A stretch of 64,000 nucleotides of DNA from Nocardioides daphniae (GTDB lineage: Bacteria > Actinomycetota > Actinomycetes > Propionibacteriales > Nocardioidaceae), in assembly GCF_004777465.1 (NCBI RefSeq), contig NZ_CP038462.1:2728001-2792000 (forward strand), in the 5' to 3' direction. The notes under the pieces are model-generated. The model searched no databases. It was not told where the DNA came from and saw nothing but the letters and a program-made list of their open reading frames with translations. The number at the start of each line of letters is the position of its first letter. The stretch's first letter is position 1. Positions 42,993 through 53,946 of the stretch are shown piece after piece. Position numbers and translations under genes: made by a program.

Positions 42993-44849
42993 ATGACGGA
43001 CGTACTCACCGAGAGAGCGCGTGTCGAACGAATCCTGGGCGGGCGCACCCTGCTCGACCACCTGGCCTCCACCGCGTCGGAGCTCGCCGACGAGCCGGCC
43101 TACTCCGACCGCCACGACGTGGAGGAGGGCTGGCGCACCCTGACATGGGGCCAGACCAGGGAGGCGGCCCTGGACGCCGCCGCCGGACTGGTCGCCCTCG
43201 GCGTCGAGCCCGGCCAGCCGGTCGCCATCATGGCGACCAACCGGATCGAGCACGTGCTGGCCGACATGGGCGCCGTGCACGCCGCGGCCATCCCGATGTC
43301 GATCTACAACACCCTCTCCCCCGACCAGGTCGCCTACATCGCCGGCCACTCGGGTGCCCGGCACGTGATCGTCGAGGGCGCCGACCACCTCGACCGGTGG
43401 GCCAAGGCCCTGGCCGACTCCCCCGAGACCACGGTGGTGGTGATCAACGAGGCGGCCCTGCCCGACGGCGACCAGTTCCTCTCCTGGGCGCAGCTCGTGG
43501 CCGCTGGAGCCGCGCTGCGTCGCGACCGCCCCGGCGCCCTCGACGAGCGCGCCGAGCTGGTCACCCCGTCGACGCCGGCCACGATCCTCTACACCTCCGG
43601 CACCACCGGCAACCCCAAGGGCGTGGTGCTGACCCACCACAACGTGCTGTGCGAGGCCCAGACCACGATGGAGGCCGCCGGCCTCATCGGAGAGCGTCAG
43701 GTGCAGATCAGCTACCTGCCGCTGGCCCACATCGCCGAGCGCGTCCTGGGCGTCTACGGGCCCACCCTGCTGGGCAGCCACTCATACTGCATCGGCGACC
43801 CGACCCAGCTGGTCGCGACGCTCGGGGAGGTCCACCCGACGGCCTTCTTCGGGGTGCCGCGGGTCTGGGAGAAGATCCAGACCGGCATCTCGGCCAAGCT
43901 CGCCGCCGACCCCAACCCCGACAACGTCAGGCTGGTGCAGGAGTCGATGGCCGCCGGACTGGCCTGGGTGCAGGCGCAGGAGACCGGCCACACGATGACG
44001 CCGGAGATCGAGGAGGCCTACCGCAAGGCCGACGAGGCGATCCTCGGCTTCCTCAAGCTGTTGCTCGGCCTCGACCGGGTGCGCTGGTGCGCCTCGGCCT
44101 CGGCCCCCATGCCGGTCGAGACGACCAAGTTCATGGCGGGGCTCGGCCTGCGCGTCTACGACGTCTACGGCATGACCGAGACCTGCGGCGCCGTCACCGT
44201 CAACGGCCCCGACCACTTCCGTATCGGCAGCGTCGGGGTGGCCACGCCGGGCATGGAGGTGAAGCTGGCCGACGACGGCGAGATCCTCGTCCGCGGCCCG
44301 GTCAACACCCCGGGCTACTTCCGGCAGGTCGAGGCCACGCGCCAGCTGATCGACCCGGAGGGCTGGGTGCACACCGGAGACATCGGCACCCAGGACGAGG
44401 ACGGCTTCTTCTACGTCGTCGACCGCAAGAAGGAGCTCATCATCACCTCGGCGGGCAAGAACATCGCGCCCTCCAACATCGAGAACCATCTCAAGGAGTC
44501 GCCGCTGATCGGCCACGCGATGGCGATCGGCGACAACCGCCCGTACGTCGTCGCCGTGCTCACCCTCGACGGGGAGGTCGCGCCGGTGGTGGCGCAGCGG
44601 ATGGGGCTCGAGTTCACCGACCTGGCCGACCTCTCGACCAAGTCCGAGATCCGGGTCATGGTGCAGGCCGCCGTCGACAAGGCCAACGAACGACTCTCCC
44701 GCCCCGAGCAGGTGAAGGCGTTCGCCCTCCTGGCCCACGAGTGGACCGCCGAGTCGGAGGAGCTCACCCCCTCGCTGAAGCTCAAGCGCCGCGTGGTCAA
44801 CCGCAAGTACGCCGACGTGGTCGACGAGCTCTACGCCAATGCCAAGTAA
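42993..44849 (+). CDS. fadD: Long-chain fatty-acid-CoA ligase
   Basis: This AMP-forming acyl-CoA synthetase has 618 residues (FadD15-like size). Adenylation motifs are TILYTSGTTGNPKGVVLTHH (P-loop), VRWCASASAPMPVETTKFMA, YDVYGMTETCGAVTVNG (A5) and GWVHTGDIGTQDEDGFFYVV (A7-A8), with DRKKELIITSAGKNIAPSNI and a terminal catalytic lysine in SLKLKRRVVNRKYADVVDEL. ATG 42993 (MTDVLTERARVERIL) has GGAGGGA eight bases upstream. It ends with TAA 44847, and the same frame then runs on into a transporter remnant. Likely role is activation of fatty acids for degradation or lipid synthesis. Confidence 0.93.
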   Translation: MTDVLTERARVERILGGRTLLDHLASTASELADEPAYSDRHDVEEGWRTLTWGQTREAALDAAAGLVALGVEPGQPVAIMATNRIEHVLADMGAVHAAAIPMSIYNTLSPDQVAYIAGHSGARHVIVEGADHLDRWAKALADSPETTVVVINEAALPDGDQFLSWAQLVAAGAALRRDRPGALDERAELVTPSTPATILYTSGTTGNPKGVVLTHHNVLCEAQTTMEAAGLIGERQVQISYLPLAHIAERVLGVYGPTLLGSHSYCIGDPTQLVATLGEVHPTAFFGVPRVWEKIQTGISAKLAADPNPDNVRLVQESMAAGLAWVQAQETGHTMTPEIEEAYRKADEAILGFLKLLLGLDRVRWCASASAPMPVETTKFMAGLGLRVYDVYGMTETCGAVTVNGPDHFRIGSVGVATPGMEVKLADDGEILVRGPVNTPGYFRQVEATRQLIDPEGWVHTGDIGTQDEDGFFYVVDRKKELIITSAGKNIAPSNIENHLKESPLIGHAMAIGDNRPYVVAVLTLDGEVAPVVAQRMGLEFTDLADLSTKSEIRVMVQAAVDKANERLSRPEQVKAFALLAHEWTAESEELTPSLKLKRRVVNRKYADVVDELYANAK

Positions 44850-44865
44850 TTCACTGCAATTACTT
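44844..44865. repeat. AT-rich inverted repeat AAGTAATT-N6-AATTACTT at the fadD stop
   Basis: Perfect 8-bp arms flank a six-base loop. The left arm contains the fadD stop codon. The AT-only character is striking in a ~70% GC window, and the repeat marks the exact boundary with the truncated BASS gene, as a deletion or transposition scar might. It could also act as a weak terminator. Confidence 0.7.
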
Positions 44866-45209
44866 ATATCGGGGTACCTTCCGCCAACAACTGGGACATC
44901 TTCGTCGAGCACATCGGCGTGGTGCTGGTCGCCGTCTTCCTCCACGACGCCCTCGCCCTGGCGCTGGGCTGGGCGATCGCCCGTGCCACCCGCCTGCCGG
45001 AGGCCAGCACGAAGGCGATGACCTTCAAGGTCGGCATCCGCAACGCGGGCCTGGGCCTGCTGCTGGTCTTCACCTACTTCGACGGCCTGGGCGGCATGGC
45101 CCTGGTCGCCGCCTGGTGGGGCATCTGGGACATCATCGCCGGGCTCGCCCTCGCCCAGTGGTGGGGTCTGCGCAGCCGTACGAAGGTCGAGGTCGCCGCG
45201 GGAGGCTGA
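44850..45209 (+). pseudogene. 3' fragment of a bile acid:sodium symporter (BASS) family gene
   Basis: About 110 residues in the frame that follows the fadD stop read TYIGVPSANNWDIFVEHIGV then VAVFLHDALALALGWAIARA, RLPEASTKAMTFKVGIRNAG and FTYFDGLGGMALVAAWWGIW. This matches the last three or four helices of BASS-family transporters, including the IRNAGLGL block of the core domain. The first ~200 residues (panel domain and first half of the core) are absent and no plausible start with a ribosome site precedes it. It is therefore a truncated remnant, or a join made in assembly. Codon use remains GC-rich like its neighbours, so loss looks recent. An internal ATG at 44839 in another frame gives nonsense. 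Confidence 0.8.
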
Positions 45210-45219
45210 CGGGCCCCGG

Positions 45220-46251
45220 TCAGCGCAGGGCCAGCTGCTCGCAGGTCTCCATGACGTCGTCGGTGCAGATGTCGTCGAGGGAGTAGACACCGTCGCGCAC
45301 CACGGTCCGGGCGATCGTCTCGCGGGTCACCACCACCGGCTCGACGAGCACGGCGGGCACTCCCTTGTAGTCGGTCGTGTCCTCCGGCACCTCGTCGAGC
45401 ATCAGGTCGATGGCGAGGTCGGCGGCCCGCTGGGCCATCGTGGTGATCTCCTTGTAGACCGTGAGGCCCTGCTCGCCGGCGACCACGCGGCGTACGGCCG
45501 TGAGCTCGGCGTCCTGCCCGGTCACGAAGGGGTAGCTCCGGGCGCCGACCTCGAGCTCCTCGAGCGCCTCGACGACGCCGGAGGCCTGGGTGTCGTTGGC
45601 GGCCAGGACGGCGTCGACGCGGCCGATCCGGCCCTTCTGCTCGAGCACGAACTGCTTGGCCGACGCGGCGTCCCAGCTGTCCGGGGAGAGCTCGGCGACG
45701 ACCTTGACCCGGTGCCGCTTGAAGACACCCATCGCGGCCTCACGGATCTCGGCGGCGTTGTCGTCGCCCGTGGCGCCGTTGACCATCAGCACCTGCGAAC
45801 GACGACCGACGGCGTCGACGATGCCCTGCGCCATCATCCGACCGATCACGGCGGGGTCGGCGGAGACGAAGTGGTCGGCGCCCTCGACGAAGCGGTCGTA
45901 GGCGATCACCGGGACCTCGCCGGCCTCCTCGACCAGCGCGGAGGCCTCCTCGCCGTCGACGGCGTTGAGCACGATGACGTCCGCGCCGTCGTCCAGCGCG
46001 TCGCGGAACTGCTCGGCCTGCTTGTCGGCGTCACGTCCGGCGTTGTAGGTGACGTAGTCGCAGCCCTGGCAGGAGTCCTCGAGGTGCTGGGCGAAGACGG
46101 GCTGGTCGACCTCGGTCCAGCGGGTCGCCTGCGACGAGGCGAGCAGCAGGGCGACGACGGCCTTGTCCGGCTTGACGCACCCGGCGAGCCCCAGGCTGCT
46201 GATCCCGAGGAGCAGCGCGAGGACGAGGCGGGAGAGGCGAGGCGCAGGCAT
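45220..46251 (-). CDS. Sugar-type periplasmic-binding lipoprotein (XylF/RbsB-like), orphan
   Basis: The protein has 343 residues. A lipoprotein signal [21 protein letters not shown], with the lipobox cysteine near residue 25, is followed by a type I periplasmic-binding fold. Landmarks are [80 protein letters not shown] and [20 protein letters not shown]. These are the hallmarks of xylose/ribose-binding proteins. No ABC ATPase or permease adjoins, so it is either an orphan receptor feeding a distant transporter or a sensor. ATG 46251 places the signal correctly. It converges tail to tail on the BASS remnant. Confidence 0.87.
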   Translation of the reverse strand: MPAPRLSRLVLALLLGISSLGLAGCVKPDKAVVALLLASSQATRWTEVDQPVFAQHLEDSCQGCDYVTYNAGRDADKQAEQFRDALDDGADVIVLNAVDGEEASALVEEAGEVPVIAYDRFVEGADHFVSADPAVIGRMMAQGIVDAVGRRSQVLMVNGATGDDNAAEIREAAMGVFKRHRVKVVAELSPDSWDAASAKQFVLEQKGRIGRVDAVLAANDTQASGVVEALEELEVGARSYPFVTGQDAELTAVRRVVAGEQGLTVYKEITTMAQRAADLAIDLMLDEVPEDTTDYKGVPAVLVEPVVVTRETIARTVVRDGVYSLDDICTDDVMETCEQLALR

Positions 46252-46295
46252 GGTCCGCCATCTTGCCAGAGCGGCGGGGAACGGCCCCCTGGCCA

Positions 46296-46835
46296 TCAGC
46301 CGCCGAGCCCCTTGCGCACCACGTGCACCGCGTCGGCCATGATCCGTCGGACCGCCTTGAACTCGGCCGGCGTCCACTGCAGCTTGTAGGCGTCGAGGCC
46401 GTAGACGCTCGGGATCGTCGCCTTGGTCAGCTTCTCGTAGCACTCGTCGGCCATCCGCCCCTTGTCGTTGAAGGGGATGTCGAGGGTGTGGGAGACGTCG
46501 GTGGCGAAGTTCCACAGGAACATCGCCGACTCGGCCGCCACGGGGGCGCGTTCGCTCTCGAGGCGACGCTGGGCCCCGCTGAAGTCCATCAGCGTCAGCT
46601 GGTCGGAGTTGGTGCCGGCGTCCCAGTCGATCTCCCAGCCGGCCGCCTCGGCGTGCGCCACGGCCGCCTCCACCGACTCCCAGGTCATGAGCCTGCCGTC
46701 CTGCGCCGCGAGCACCTCGCGGTCGCCCTCCCCCTTGCCCCACCACAGCACGACGTCGCGTCCGTCGAAGCGGATCACGACCGCCTGACCCGGGTCGGGC
46801 ACGACGGGAGCGGTCATCGTCTTCTGCGCAGCCAT
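46296..46835 (-). CDS. Conserved-looking soluble protein of unknown function
   Basis: I do not recognise this 179-residue protein. It has no signal or membrane helix. It begins [20 protein letters not shown] and has a compact first half ([40 protein letters not shown]) and a more helical second half ([40 protein letters not shown]). Balanced charge and normal codon use support a real gene. It lies 44 bases before the lipoprotein gene on the same strand and might share its transcript. A later ATG ([10 protein letters not shown], 46817) is an alternative start. Confidence 0.65.
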   Translation of the reverse strand: MAAQKTMTAPVVPDPGQAVVIRFDGRDVVLWWGKGEGDREVLAAQDGRLMTWESVEAAVAHAEAAGWEIDWDAGTNSDQLTLMDFSGAQRRLESERAPVAAESAMFLWNFATDVSHTLDIPFNDKGRMADECYEKLTKATIPSVYGLDAYKLQWTPAEFKAVRRIMADAVHVVRKGLGG

Positions 46836-46867
46836 GGGTCCATTGTCGCGGGCGGGCGGTCACGCAC

Positions 46868-46910
46868 GACGAAGCGCCCCGTACGCAGCGTGCGTACGGG
46901 GCGCTTCGTC
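46868..46910. terminator. Perfect 20-bp hairpin downstream of guaA
   Basis: Arms 46868-46887 and 46891-46910 are exact reverse complements over 20 bases with a three-base loop (gcg). It sits 57 bases after the guaA stop and 33 bases upstream of the unknown gene at 46835. It is the longest perfect stem in the window. Terminator is the simplest reading. Confidence 0.8.
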
Positions 46911-46966
46911 ACGGGAGTCCGGCCCGCAGCGCTCAGGGGAAGGGCGTCACCCGTCCCCTGCTGCGG

Positions 46967-48529
<1,563 letters not shown>

Positions 48530-48777
48530 GGGCTGATCGTATCGAACCGACCGGCCCGGAGCCCCGCTGAGGTCTGCCCCTGAAATGCACCAGGGCCCGA
48601 CCGGGAGGGAGGGTGGCCGGGCCCTGACTGCCCACCTGGCAAAGCCTGCTGGGCACGACCCGCGCATCAAAGGGAGGGAGAGATGGGCGGGCCTGCACAA
48701 CAACTATGACCCACCGGCCCGCGTATTACGCCCCGATTCAGCAAAACCTCAACTTTTTTCTTGACATGTAGGACAGG
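48530..48777 (-). other. Non-coding, hairpin-rich gap upstream of guaA
   Basis: There is no credible ORF. On the minus strand the order is: an inverted repeat CTTGAC..GTCAAG right after the GMC stop (about 48759-48781); an AT-rich stretch with an A-run; arms GCGGGCC/GGCCCGC (48687-48722); arms TGCCCA/TGGGCA (48629-48655); and a strong stem with 12-base arms cagggcccgRcc (48591-48626). The last could terminate the upstream transcript or shape the guaA leader. I see no known riboswitch pattern in it. Confidence 0.5.
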
Positions 48778-50487
48778 TCAAGTGACCGAAACCACGGGTA
48801 ACCGAAGGGCCCCCGGAGCGGCCTGCGGGACGGCCGGACGACGCGGCGCGACGGGGCGCACCTGTCGGTACTCCTCCCCCAGCGCCGGACGCGGGTCGGG
48901 CTCGCCCTTGTTGGGCCAGAAGGCCATCGCCCGCTCGGCCTGGGCGGTGATCGTGAGCGAGGGGTTCACACCCAGGTTGGCGGAGATCGTCGACCCGTCG
49001 ACCACGTGGATGCCGGGGTGGCCGAAGGCCCGCTGGTAGGGGTCCACGACGCCGTTGTCGGGGCTGTCACCGATCGTGCAGCCACCGATGAAGTGGGCGG
49101 TGAGCGGACGGTTGAAGGGCTCCCCGATCGACCCGCCCGGCGTCCCGCCGACCAGGTCGGCCATCCGCCGGGTGGCGTCGTAGGCGACCTCGATGTAGGT
49201 CGGGTTGGGCTCCCCGTGCCCCTGCACGCTCGACATCCGCCACCCGAAGGGCGTCCGCACCGGCACCGTGGTGATCGAGTTGTCCTTGGTCTGCATGACC
49301 AGGGCGATGATCGCGCGCTCCGACCAGTGCCGCAGGTCGTAGAGGTCGAAGACCTCCCGGCGCTTGCGCCACATCTCACGAACCCAGTCGAGGGCACGGT
49401 TGCGGCCGGGGACGGCGTCGACCAGCACGGTCTGCAGCAACGACATGGCGTTGCTGCCGTGGCCGTAGCGGACCGGCTCGATGTGGGTCTCCTCGTCGGG
49501 GTGGATCGAGGAGGAGATCGCCACGCCGTAGCTGTAGTCGACGCTGCGGTCGGGCGCGATCGCCCCGAGGATCGCCTCGGAGTTGGTGCGGGTCAGCACC
49601 CCGAGGCGGTCGGAGATCTCGGGCAGGTCGCCGGTGGACTTGAGCTTGTGCAGCAGCTTCTGGGTGCCCAGGGCGGCCGCCGAGAAGATCACCTGGTCGC
49701 AGGTGAAGCGCTTCACGGCCGTACGCCGTGACAGCTTGGCCTTCGTCCAGCGCGCGGTCACCTCGTACCCACCGTCGGCGCGGGGCCGGACCCGCGTGAC
49801 GGTGGTGAGCGGGTGCACGACGGCGCCCATCTGCTCGGCCAGGTGGAGGTAGTTCTTGACCAGGGTGTTCTTGGCGTTGTGGCGGCACCCCGTCATGCAC
49901 TCGCCGCAGTTGAGGCAGGCGCGTCGCGCCGGGCCGACCCCGCCGAAGAACGGGTCCTCGACCTCCGCGCCCTCGTCCTGGCCCGGGCCGCCGAAGAAGA
50001 CCCCGACGGGCGTGGGGTGGAAGGAGTCGGCGACCCCCATGTCCTGGGCGACCTTCTCCATCACGTCGTCCGCGGGCGTACGCACGGGGTTGGTGACCAC
50101 GCCGAGCATCCGCTTGGCCTGGTCGTAGTAGGGGGCCAGCTCGGCCTTCCAGTCGGTGATGTGCGCCCACGCCGGGTCGCGGTAGAAGGCGTCGAGCGGC
50201 TCGTAGAGGGTGTTGGCGTAGACCAGCGAACCTCCACCCACGCCGGCTCCGGCCAGGATCATGCAGTCCCGCACCATGTCGATGCGCTGGATGCCGTAGA
50301 GGCCGGCAGCGGGCGCGAAGAGGTAGCGCTTCAGGTCGAAGGAGGTCTTCGGGAAGTCCTCGTCGGCGAAGCGGGCCCCGGCCTCGAGGACCGCCACCGA
50401 GTAGCCCTTCTCTCTCAGTCGCAGCGCACTGACCGAGCCGCCGAACCCCGAGCCGATGACGACGACGTCGTAGTGCGGGACGTCCAT
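48778..50487 (-). CDS. GMC-family FAD oxidoreductase (ChoD-like)
   Basis: The protein has 569 residues. The FAD-binding N-terminus is YDVVVIGSGFGGSVSALRLR, and the C-terminal GMC_oxred_C domain is in HFIGGCTIGDSPDNGVVDPY and HVVDGSTISANLGVNPSLTI. A cysteine group, CLNCGECMTGCRHNAKNTLV, lies near residue 195. The gene stands between guaA and guaB3/guaB, the place of Rv3409c (choD, annotated as cholesterol oxidase) in M. tuberculosis. Steroid oxidase activity is not proven for that group, so I leave the substrate open. ATG 50487 shares one base with the stop of the aldehyde dehydrogenase; the frame runs further upstream but overlaps that gene. The two form one operon. Confidence 0.87.
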   Translation of the reverse strand: MDVPHYDVVVIGSGFGGSVSALRLREKGYSVAVLEAGARFADEDFPKTSFDLKRYLFAPAAGLYGIQRIDMVRDCMILAGAGVGGGSLVYANTLYEPLDAFYRDPAWAHITDWKAELAPYYDQAKRMLGVVTNPVRTPADDVMEKVAQDMGVADSFHPTPVGVFFGGPGQDEGAEVEDPFFGGVGPARRACLNCGECMTGCRHNAKNTLVKNYLHLAEQMGAVVHPLTTVTRVRPRADGGYEVTARWTKAKLSRRTAVKRFTCDQVIFSAAALGTQKLLHKLKSTGDLPEISDRLGVLTRTNSEAILGAIAPDRSVDYSYGVAISSSIHPDEETHIEPVRYGHGSNAMSLLQTVLVDAVPGRNRALDWVREMWRKRREVFDLYDLRHWSERAIIALVMQTKDNSITTVPVRTPFGWRMSSVQGHGEPNPTYIEVAYDATRRMADLVGGTPGGSIGEPFNRPLTAHFIGGCTIGDSPDNGVVDPYQRAFGHPGIHVVDGSTISANLGVNPSLTITAQAERAMAFWPNKGEPDPRPALGEEYRQVRPVAPRRPAVPQAAPGALRLPVVSVT

Positions 50488-52101
50488 CAGGCGCGACCGA
50501 CCTTCTTGAGGACCTTGAGGGCGCCCGTCATGATCGCGGCGTACTTCTCCTCCGAGAGGCCGAAGGGCGGCGTGATGGCGAGGCCGCGCTGCGTGCCGAC
50601 TGACTGGGTCTCGGTGTAGCGCAGGATGCCCTCTGAGCCCTGCCGACGCCCCAGGCCCGACTCGCGCATGCCGCCCATCGGGGCGGCGAGCGAGCCGAAC
50701 GCGGCACCGAAGGGCTCGTTGACGTTGACCGTGCCGGCCTTGATGCGATGCGCCATGGCGCGGGCCCGCTTGTGGTCGCTGGAGTAGATCGAGGCGTTGA
50801 GGCCGTACGTCCCGTCGTTGGCGCGCTCGACGGCCTCGGACTCGTCGTGGAAGCGGTAGATCGAGACCAGCGGACCGAAGGTCTCCGTGCCGAAGCAGGT
50901 CATGTCGGGCGTGACGCCCTCGAGGACGGTGGGCTCGTAGTAGTAGGGACCGAGGTCGGGTCGCGCCTTGCCGCCGGTGAGGACGGTGGCGCCCTTGGCG
51001 ACGGCGTCGGCCACATGGGCCTCGACGGTGTCGAGCTGGGCCTGGCTGACCAGCGTGCCCATGTCGACCTCCCACGCGGTCGACGCGCCCAGGGTCAGCG
51101 CCTGGGTGCGCGCGACGAACCGCTCGACGAAGCGGTCGTAGACCTGGTCGGCGACGAAGATGCGCTCCATCGAGATGCACAGCTGGCCGGAGTTCGAGAA
51201 GGAGCCGCGTACGGCGCCCTCCGCGGCCCGCTCGACGGCCGCGTCACGCAGCACCAGCATCGGGTTCTTGCCGCCCAGCTCGAGCGAGCAGCCGATGAGG
51301 CGCTCCGCGCACTGGCCGGCGATCAGCTTGCCGGTCTTCGTCGAGCCGGTGAAGCAGATGTAGTCGGCCTCGGCGATCATCGGCGTGCCGACGTCGGCGC
51401 CCGCGCCGGAGACGACCTGCCACAGGTCGGCCGGGAAGCCCGCCTGCTCCATCAACTCGGCACCGAGCAGGCCGGTGAGGATCGTCTGCTGGTCGGGCTT
51501 GGCGATCACCGCGTTGCCGGCAGCCAGGGCGGGGATGCCGTCGCACAGCGCCAGGGTGAAGGGTAGTTCCACGGCGAGATGATGCCGACGACGCCCTTGG
51601 GGATCCGGTTGACCTCGACGTGCGTGAGGCCGGGGAACATGCCCGGCACGCGGGTGGTGGCGAGGTGGGTCGCCGACGTACGCCCGTAGTAGCGCGCCGT
51701 CATCGCCAGGTGCGCGACCTCGAGGAACGCGTCCTTGCGGGCCTTGCCCGACTCCAGGCAGATCAGCTCGCAGATCTCCTCGCGGCGCTCCAGCACGACG
51801 TCGTGCAGGCGCAGCAGGATCTCCTGACGCTGGGTCACCGGCACCAGCGCCCACGCCCTCTGGGCGGCCCGGGCCCGGGCGAAGGCACGCTCCACGTCGA
51901 CGACCTCGCTCTGTGGGACCTGCCCCAGCGGCTGGCCACCGATCGGCGAAGTGTGTCGACCGTGCGGCCCGAGGAGCTCGGGATGCGTGCGGTCAGGGCC
52001 GTCACGTAGGCCAGGTCGAGGGCGTAGCTCGCGTCGGCGTGCAGCTCGGGGTCACGGGGGCCGTCGGTGAGGGGTCCGCGGGAGGAGGGCGTGGCGCTCA
52101 T
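50487..52101 (-). CDS. Succinate-semialdehyde dehydrogenase-like aldehyde dehydrogenase, two frameshifts
   Basis: This NAD(P)-dependent ALDH has about 538 residues when repaired, closest by eye to actinobacterial GabD2. ATG 52101 gives MSATPSSRGPLTDGPRDPEL. The frame breaks near 51950 (VDTL, then SPIGGQPLGQVP; a missing A on the plus strand) and again near 51562 (ISPWNY, then PFTLALCDGIPALAAGNAV; a run of three C should be four). After that it is intact: KPDQQTILTGLLGAELMEQA, active-site Glu in CSLELGGKNPMLVL, and catalytic Cys in FSNSGQLCISMERIFV. Substrate is inferred. It precedes the GMC gene, overlapping by one base. Two breaks in 390 bases could mean real decay, but conserved catalytic residues argue for sequence error. 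Confidence 0.85.
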
Positions 52102-52133
52102 GGTCAGAGACTATGTGACCTGCACCTCACGGG

Positions 52134-52148
52134 GCTACCCCGGGTAGC
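52134..52148. promoter_or_regulatory. Palindrome GCTACCC-c-GGGTAGC upstream of the aldehyde dehydrogenase
   Basis: A perfect 15-base palindrome lies 33 bases before the dehydrogenase ATG, within the 75-base gap after glpD. Its position fits an operator over the promoter of the dehydrogenase-GMC operon, or a small terminator of glpD. Confidence 0.45.
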
Positions 52149-52176
52149 AAAGGGTGACGGCTCGCTCCGAGGGCGT

Positions 52177-53887
52177 TCAGACGATCTCCGGCGCCGCGAT
52201 CCGCGCCTCGTCGGCCTCGGTGTCGGTGGCCATCCGTTGGCTGTGCCGCTCCGCCTCGACGCGCCGCACCCAGTGGTCGACCTCGCGCCGCACGGTCGCC
52301 TTGTCCCAGCCCAGCTCAGCGGCCATCAGCCGAGCCACCTCCGGCGCGGCCTCGACCCCGCGGTCGAAGGTCTCGATCGAGATCCGGGTGCGGCGCGCGA
52401 GCACTTCGGAGGTGGCGGGCGCCCTCGTGGGTGACCGCGTAGACCACCTCGACGGCCAGGTACTCGTCGGCGTGCTGCAGCGGCTGCGCCAGCTCAGGGC
52501 GCTGCTCCACCAGGGCCAGCACCTCGTCGACCAGGCCGCCGTAGCGGCCGAGCAGGTGGTCGATGCGGCCGACGCCGATCCCGGCGACGCGGGAGAGGGC
52601 GACGCGCTGGTTGGTGCGGGCCTCGAAGCCGTACGCCCCGACCAGCGGCACCCGGTCGGTGAGCGAGGGCCGCACGTGGTCGAGGTCGGCGACCGCCAGG
52701 TCGACGGCGTCACGGGCCATCACCCGGTAGGTGGTCAGCTTGCCGCCGGCGATCAGCACCAGCCCAGGCACCGGGCTGATCGTGGTGTGCTCGCGCGACA
52801 GCTTCGTCGTCTCCGCCTCGACCCCGGCCTTGCGCAACGGCTTGAGCAGCGGCCGGAGACCGGCGTACACGCCCTCGACGTCGTCGTGGTCGAGCGGCAC
52901 CTTGAGCAGCTTGTTGACCTGCTCGAGGAGGTAGTCGATGTCGGTGCGGCTGGCCGCGGGGTGGGCGAGGTCGAGGTCCCACGGGGTGTCGGTGGTGCCG
53001 ATGATCCAGTGCCGGCCCCACGGGATCACGAAGAGCACCGAGTGCGGGGTCTTGGTGATGAAGCCGCACTCGGAGCGGATCCGGTCGCGCGGGACGACGA
53101 GGTGGATGCCCTTGGAGGCGTCGACGTCGAGCGCGCCCTCGCCACCGACCATCTCCTGGATCTGGTCGGTCCACACGCCGGCGGCGTTGATGACGGTGCG
53201 GGCCCGCACGGTGAAGTCGACGCCGTTCTCGAGGTCGCGGGCCTCGACGCCGACGATCCGCTCACCCTCACGCAGGAAGCCGGTGACCTTGGTGCGGGTG
53301 GCGACGTGGGCGCCGTTGTTGGCGGCGGTCCGGGCGATCGTCATCACCAGCCGGGCGTCGTCGACCTGCGCGTCGTAGTAGCGGATCGCGCCGTGCAGCT
53401 CGTCGGTGCGCACGTCCGGTGCGAGGCGCGCCAGCTCCTTGCGGAAGACGTGCTTGTGGCGCGGCACGCCCGTCTCGTACCTGCCGGCCATCGCCATGGC
53501 GTCGTACAGCGCGACGCCGGCGCCGACGTAGGGACGCTCGTACGCGTGCTCCAGCGGGTAGAGGAACGGCACGGGTCGTACGAGGTGCGGCGCGAGGCGG
53601 GTGAGCAGCAGCCCCCGCTCCTCCAGCGCCTCCTTGACCAGGCCGAAGTCGCACATCTCCAGGTAGCGCAGACCCCCGTGGACGAGCTTGGAGGAGCGCG
53701 AGGAGGTACCGCTGGCCAGGTCGCGCTGCTCGATGAGGCCGACGTTGAGGCCACGGGTCACGGCGTCGAGCGCCGCGCCGACCCCGACCACTCCCCCGCC
53801 CACCACCAGGACGTCCAGGTCGCCGGAGGCCATGGCCGCCAGGGCAGCCGCACGGGAGTCAGGGTTCAGGGCGATGGGTCGGCTCAC
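52177..53887 (-). CDS. glpD: Glycerol-3-phosphate dehydrogenase (FAD), one frameshift
   Basis: This membrane-associated flavoenzyme oxidises glycerol-3-phosphate to DHAP and reduces quinone. GTG 53887 gives VSRPIALNPDSRAAALAAM. The FAD motif is VLVVGGGVVGVGAALDAVTR, followed by SGTSSRSSKLVHGGLRYLEM, a family signature. Others are VFRKELARLAPDVRTDELHG, VINAAGVWTDQIQEMVG and VIPWGRHWIIGTTDTPWDLD. Near 52409 an extra C on the coding strand breaks the frame after VTHEGARHL; EVLARRTRISIETFDRGVEA continues in another frame to 52177. Removing one base gives 569 residues, the normal length. Works with the glycerophosphodiesterase product. Confidence 0.92.
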
Positions 53888-53946
53888 GCCTCCAGTGTCC
53901 CAGTCGCTGGTTACCCGGAGGTGAACGCCGTCCGGGCGGGCGTCCG

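Noticed and set aside
46252..46863. Extended N-terminus for the sugar-binding lipoprotein (547-codon reading)
   Set aside because: It would bury the signal peptide and overlap the gene at 46296-46835.
48759..48781. Terminator after the GMC gene formed by CTTGAC..GTCAAG and the adjacent homopolymer
   Set aside because: On the transcribed minus strand the hairpin is followed by A residues, not T, so it does not read as a rho-independent terminator.
50488..51180. Extended N-terminus for the GMC oxidoreductase
   Set aside because: The extra 231 residues are Arg/His-rich and overlap the conserved aldehyde dehydrogenase. The FAD motif starts right after ATG 50487.
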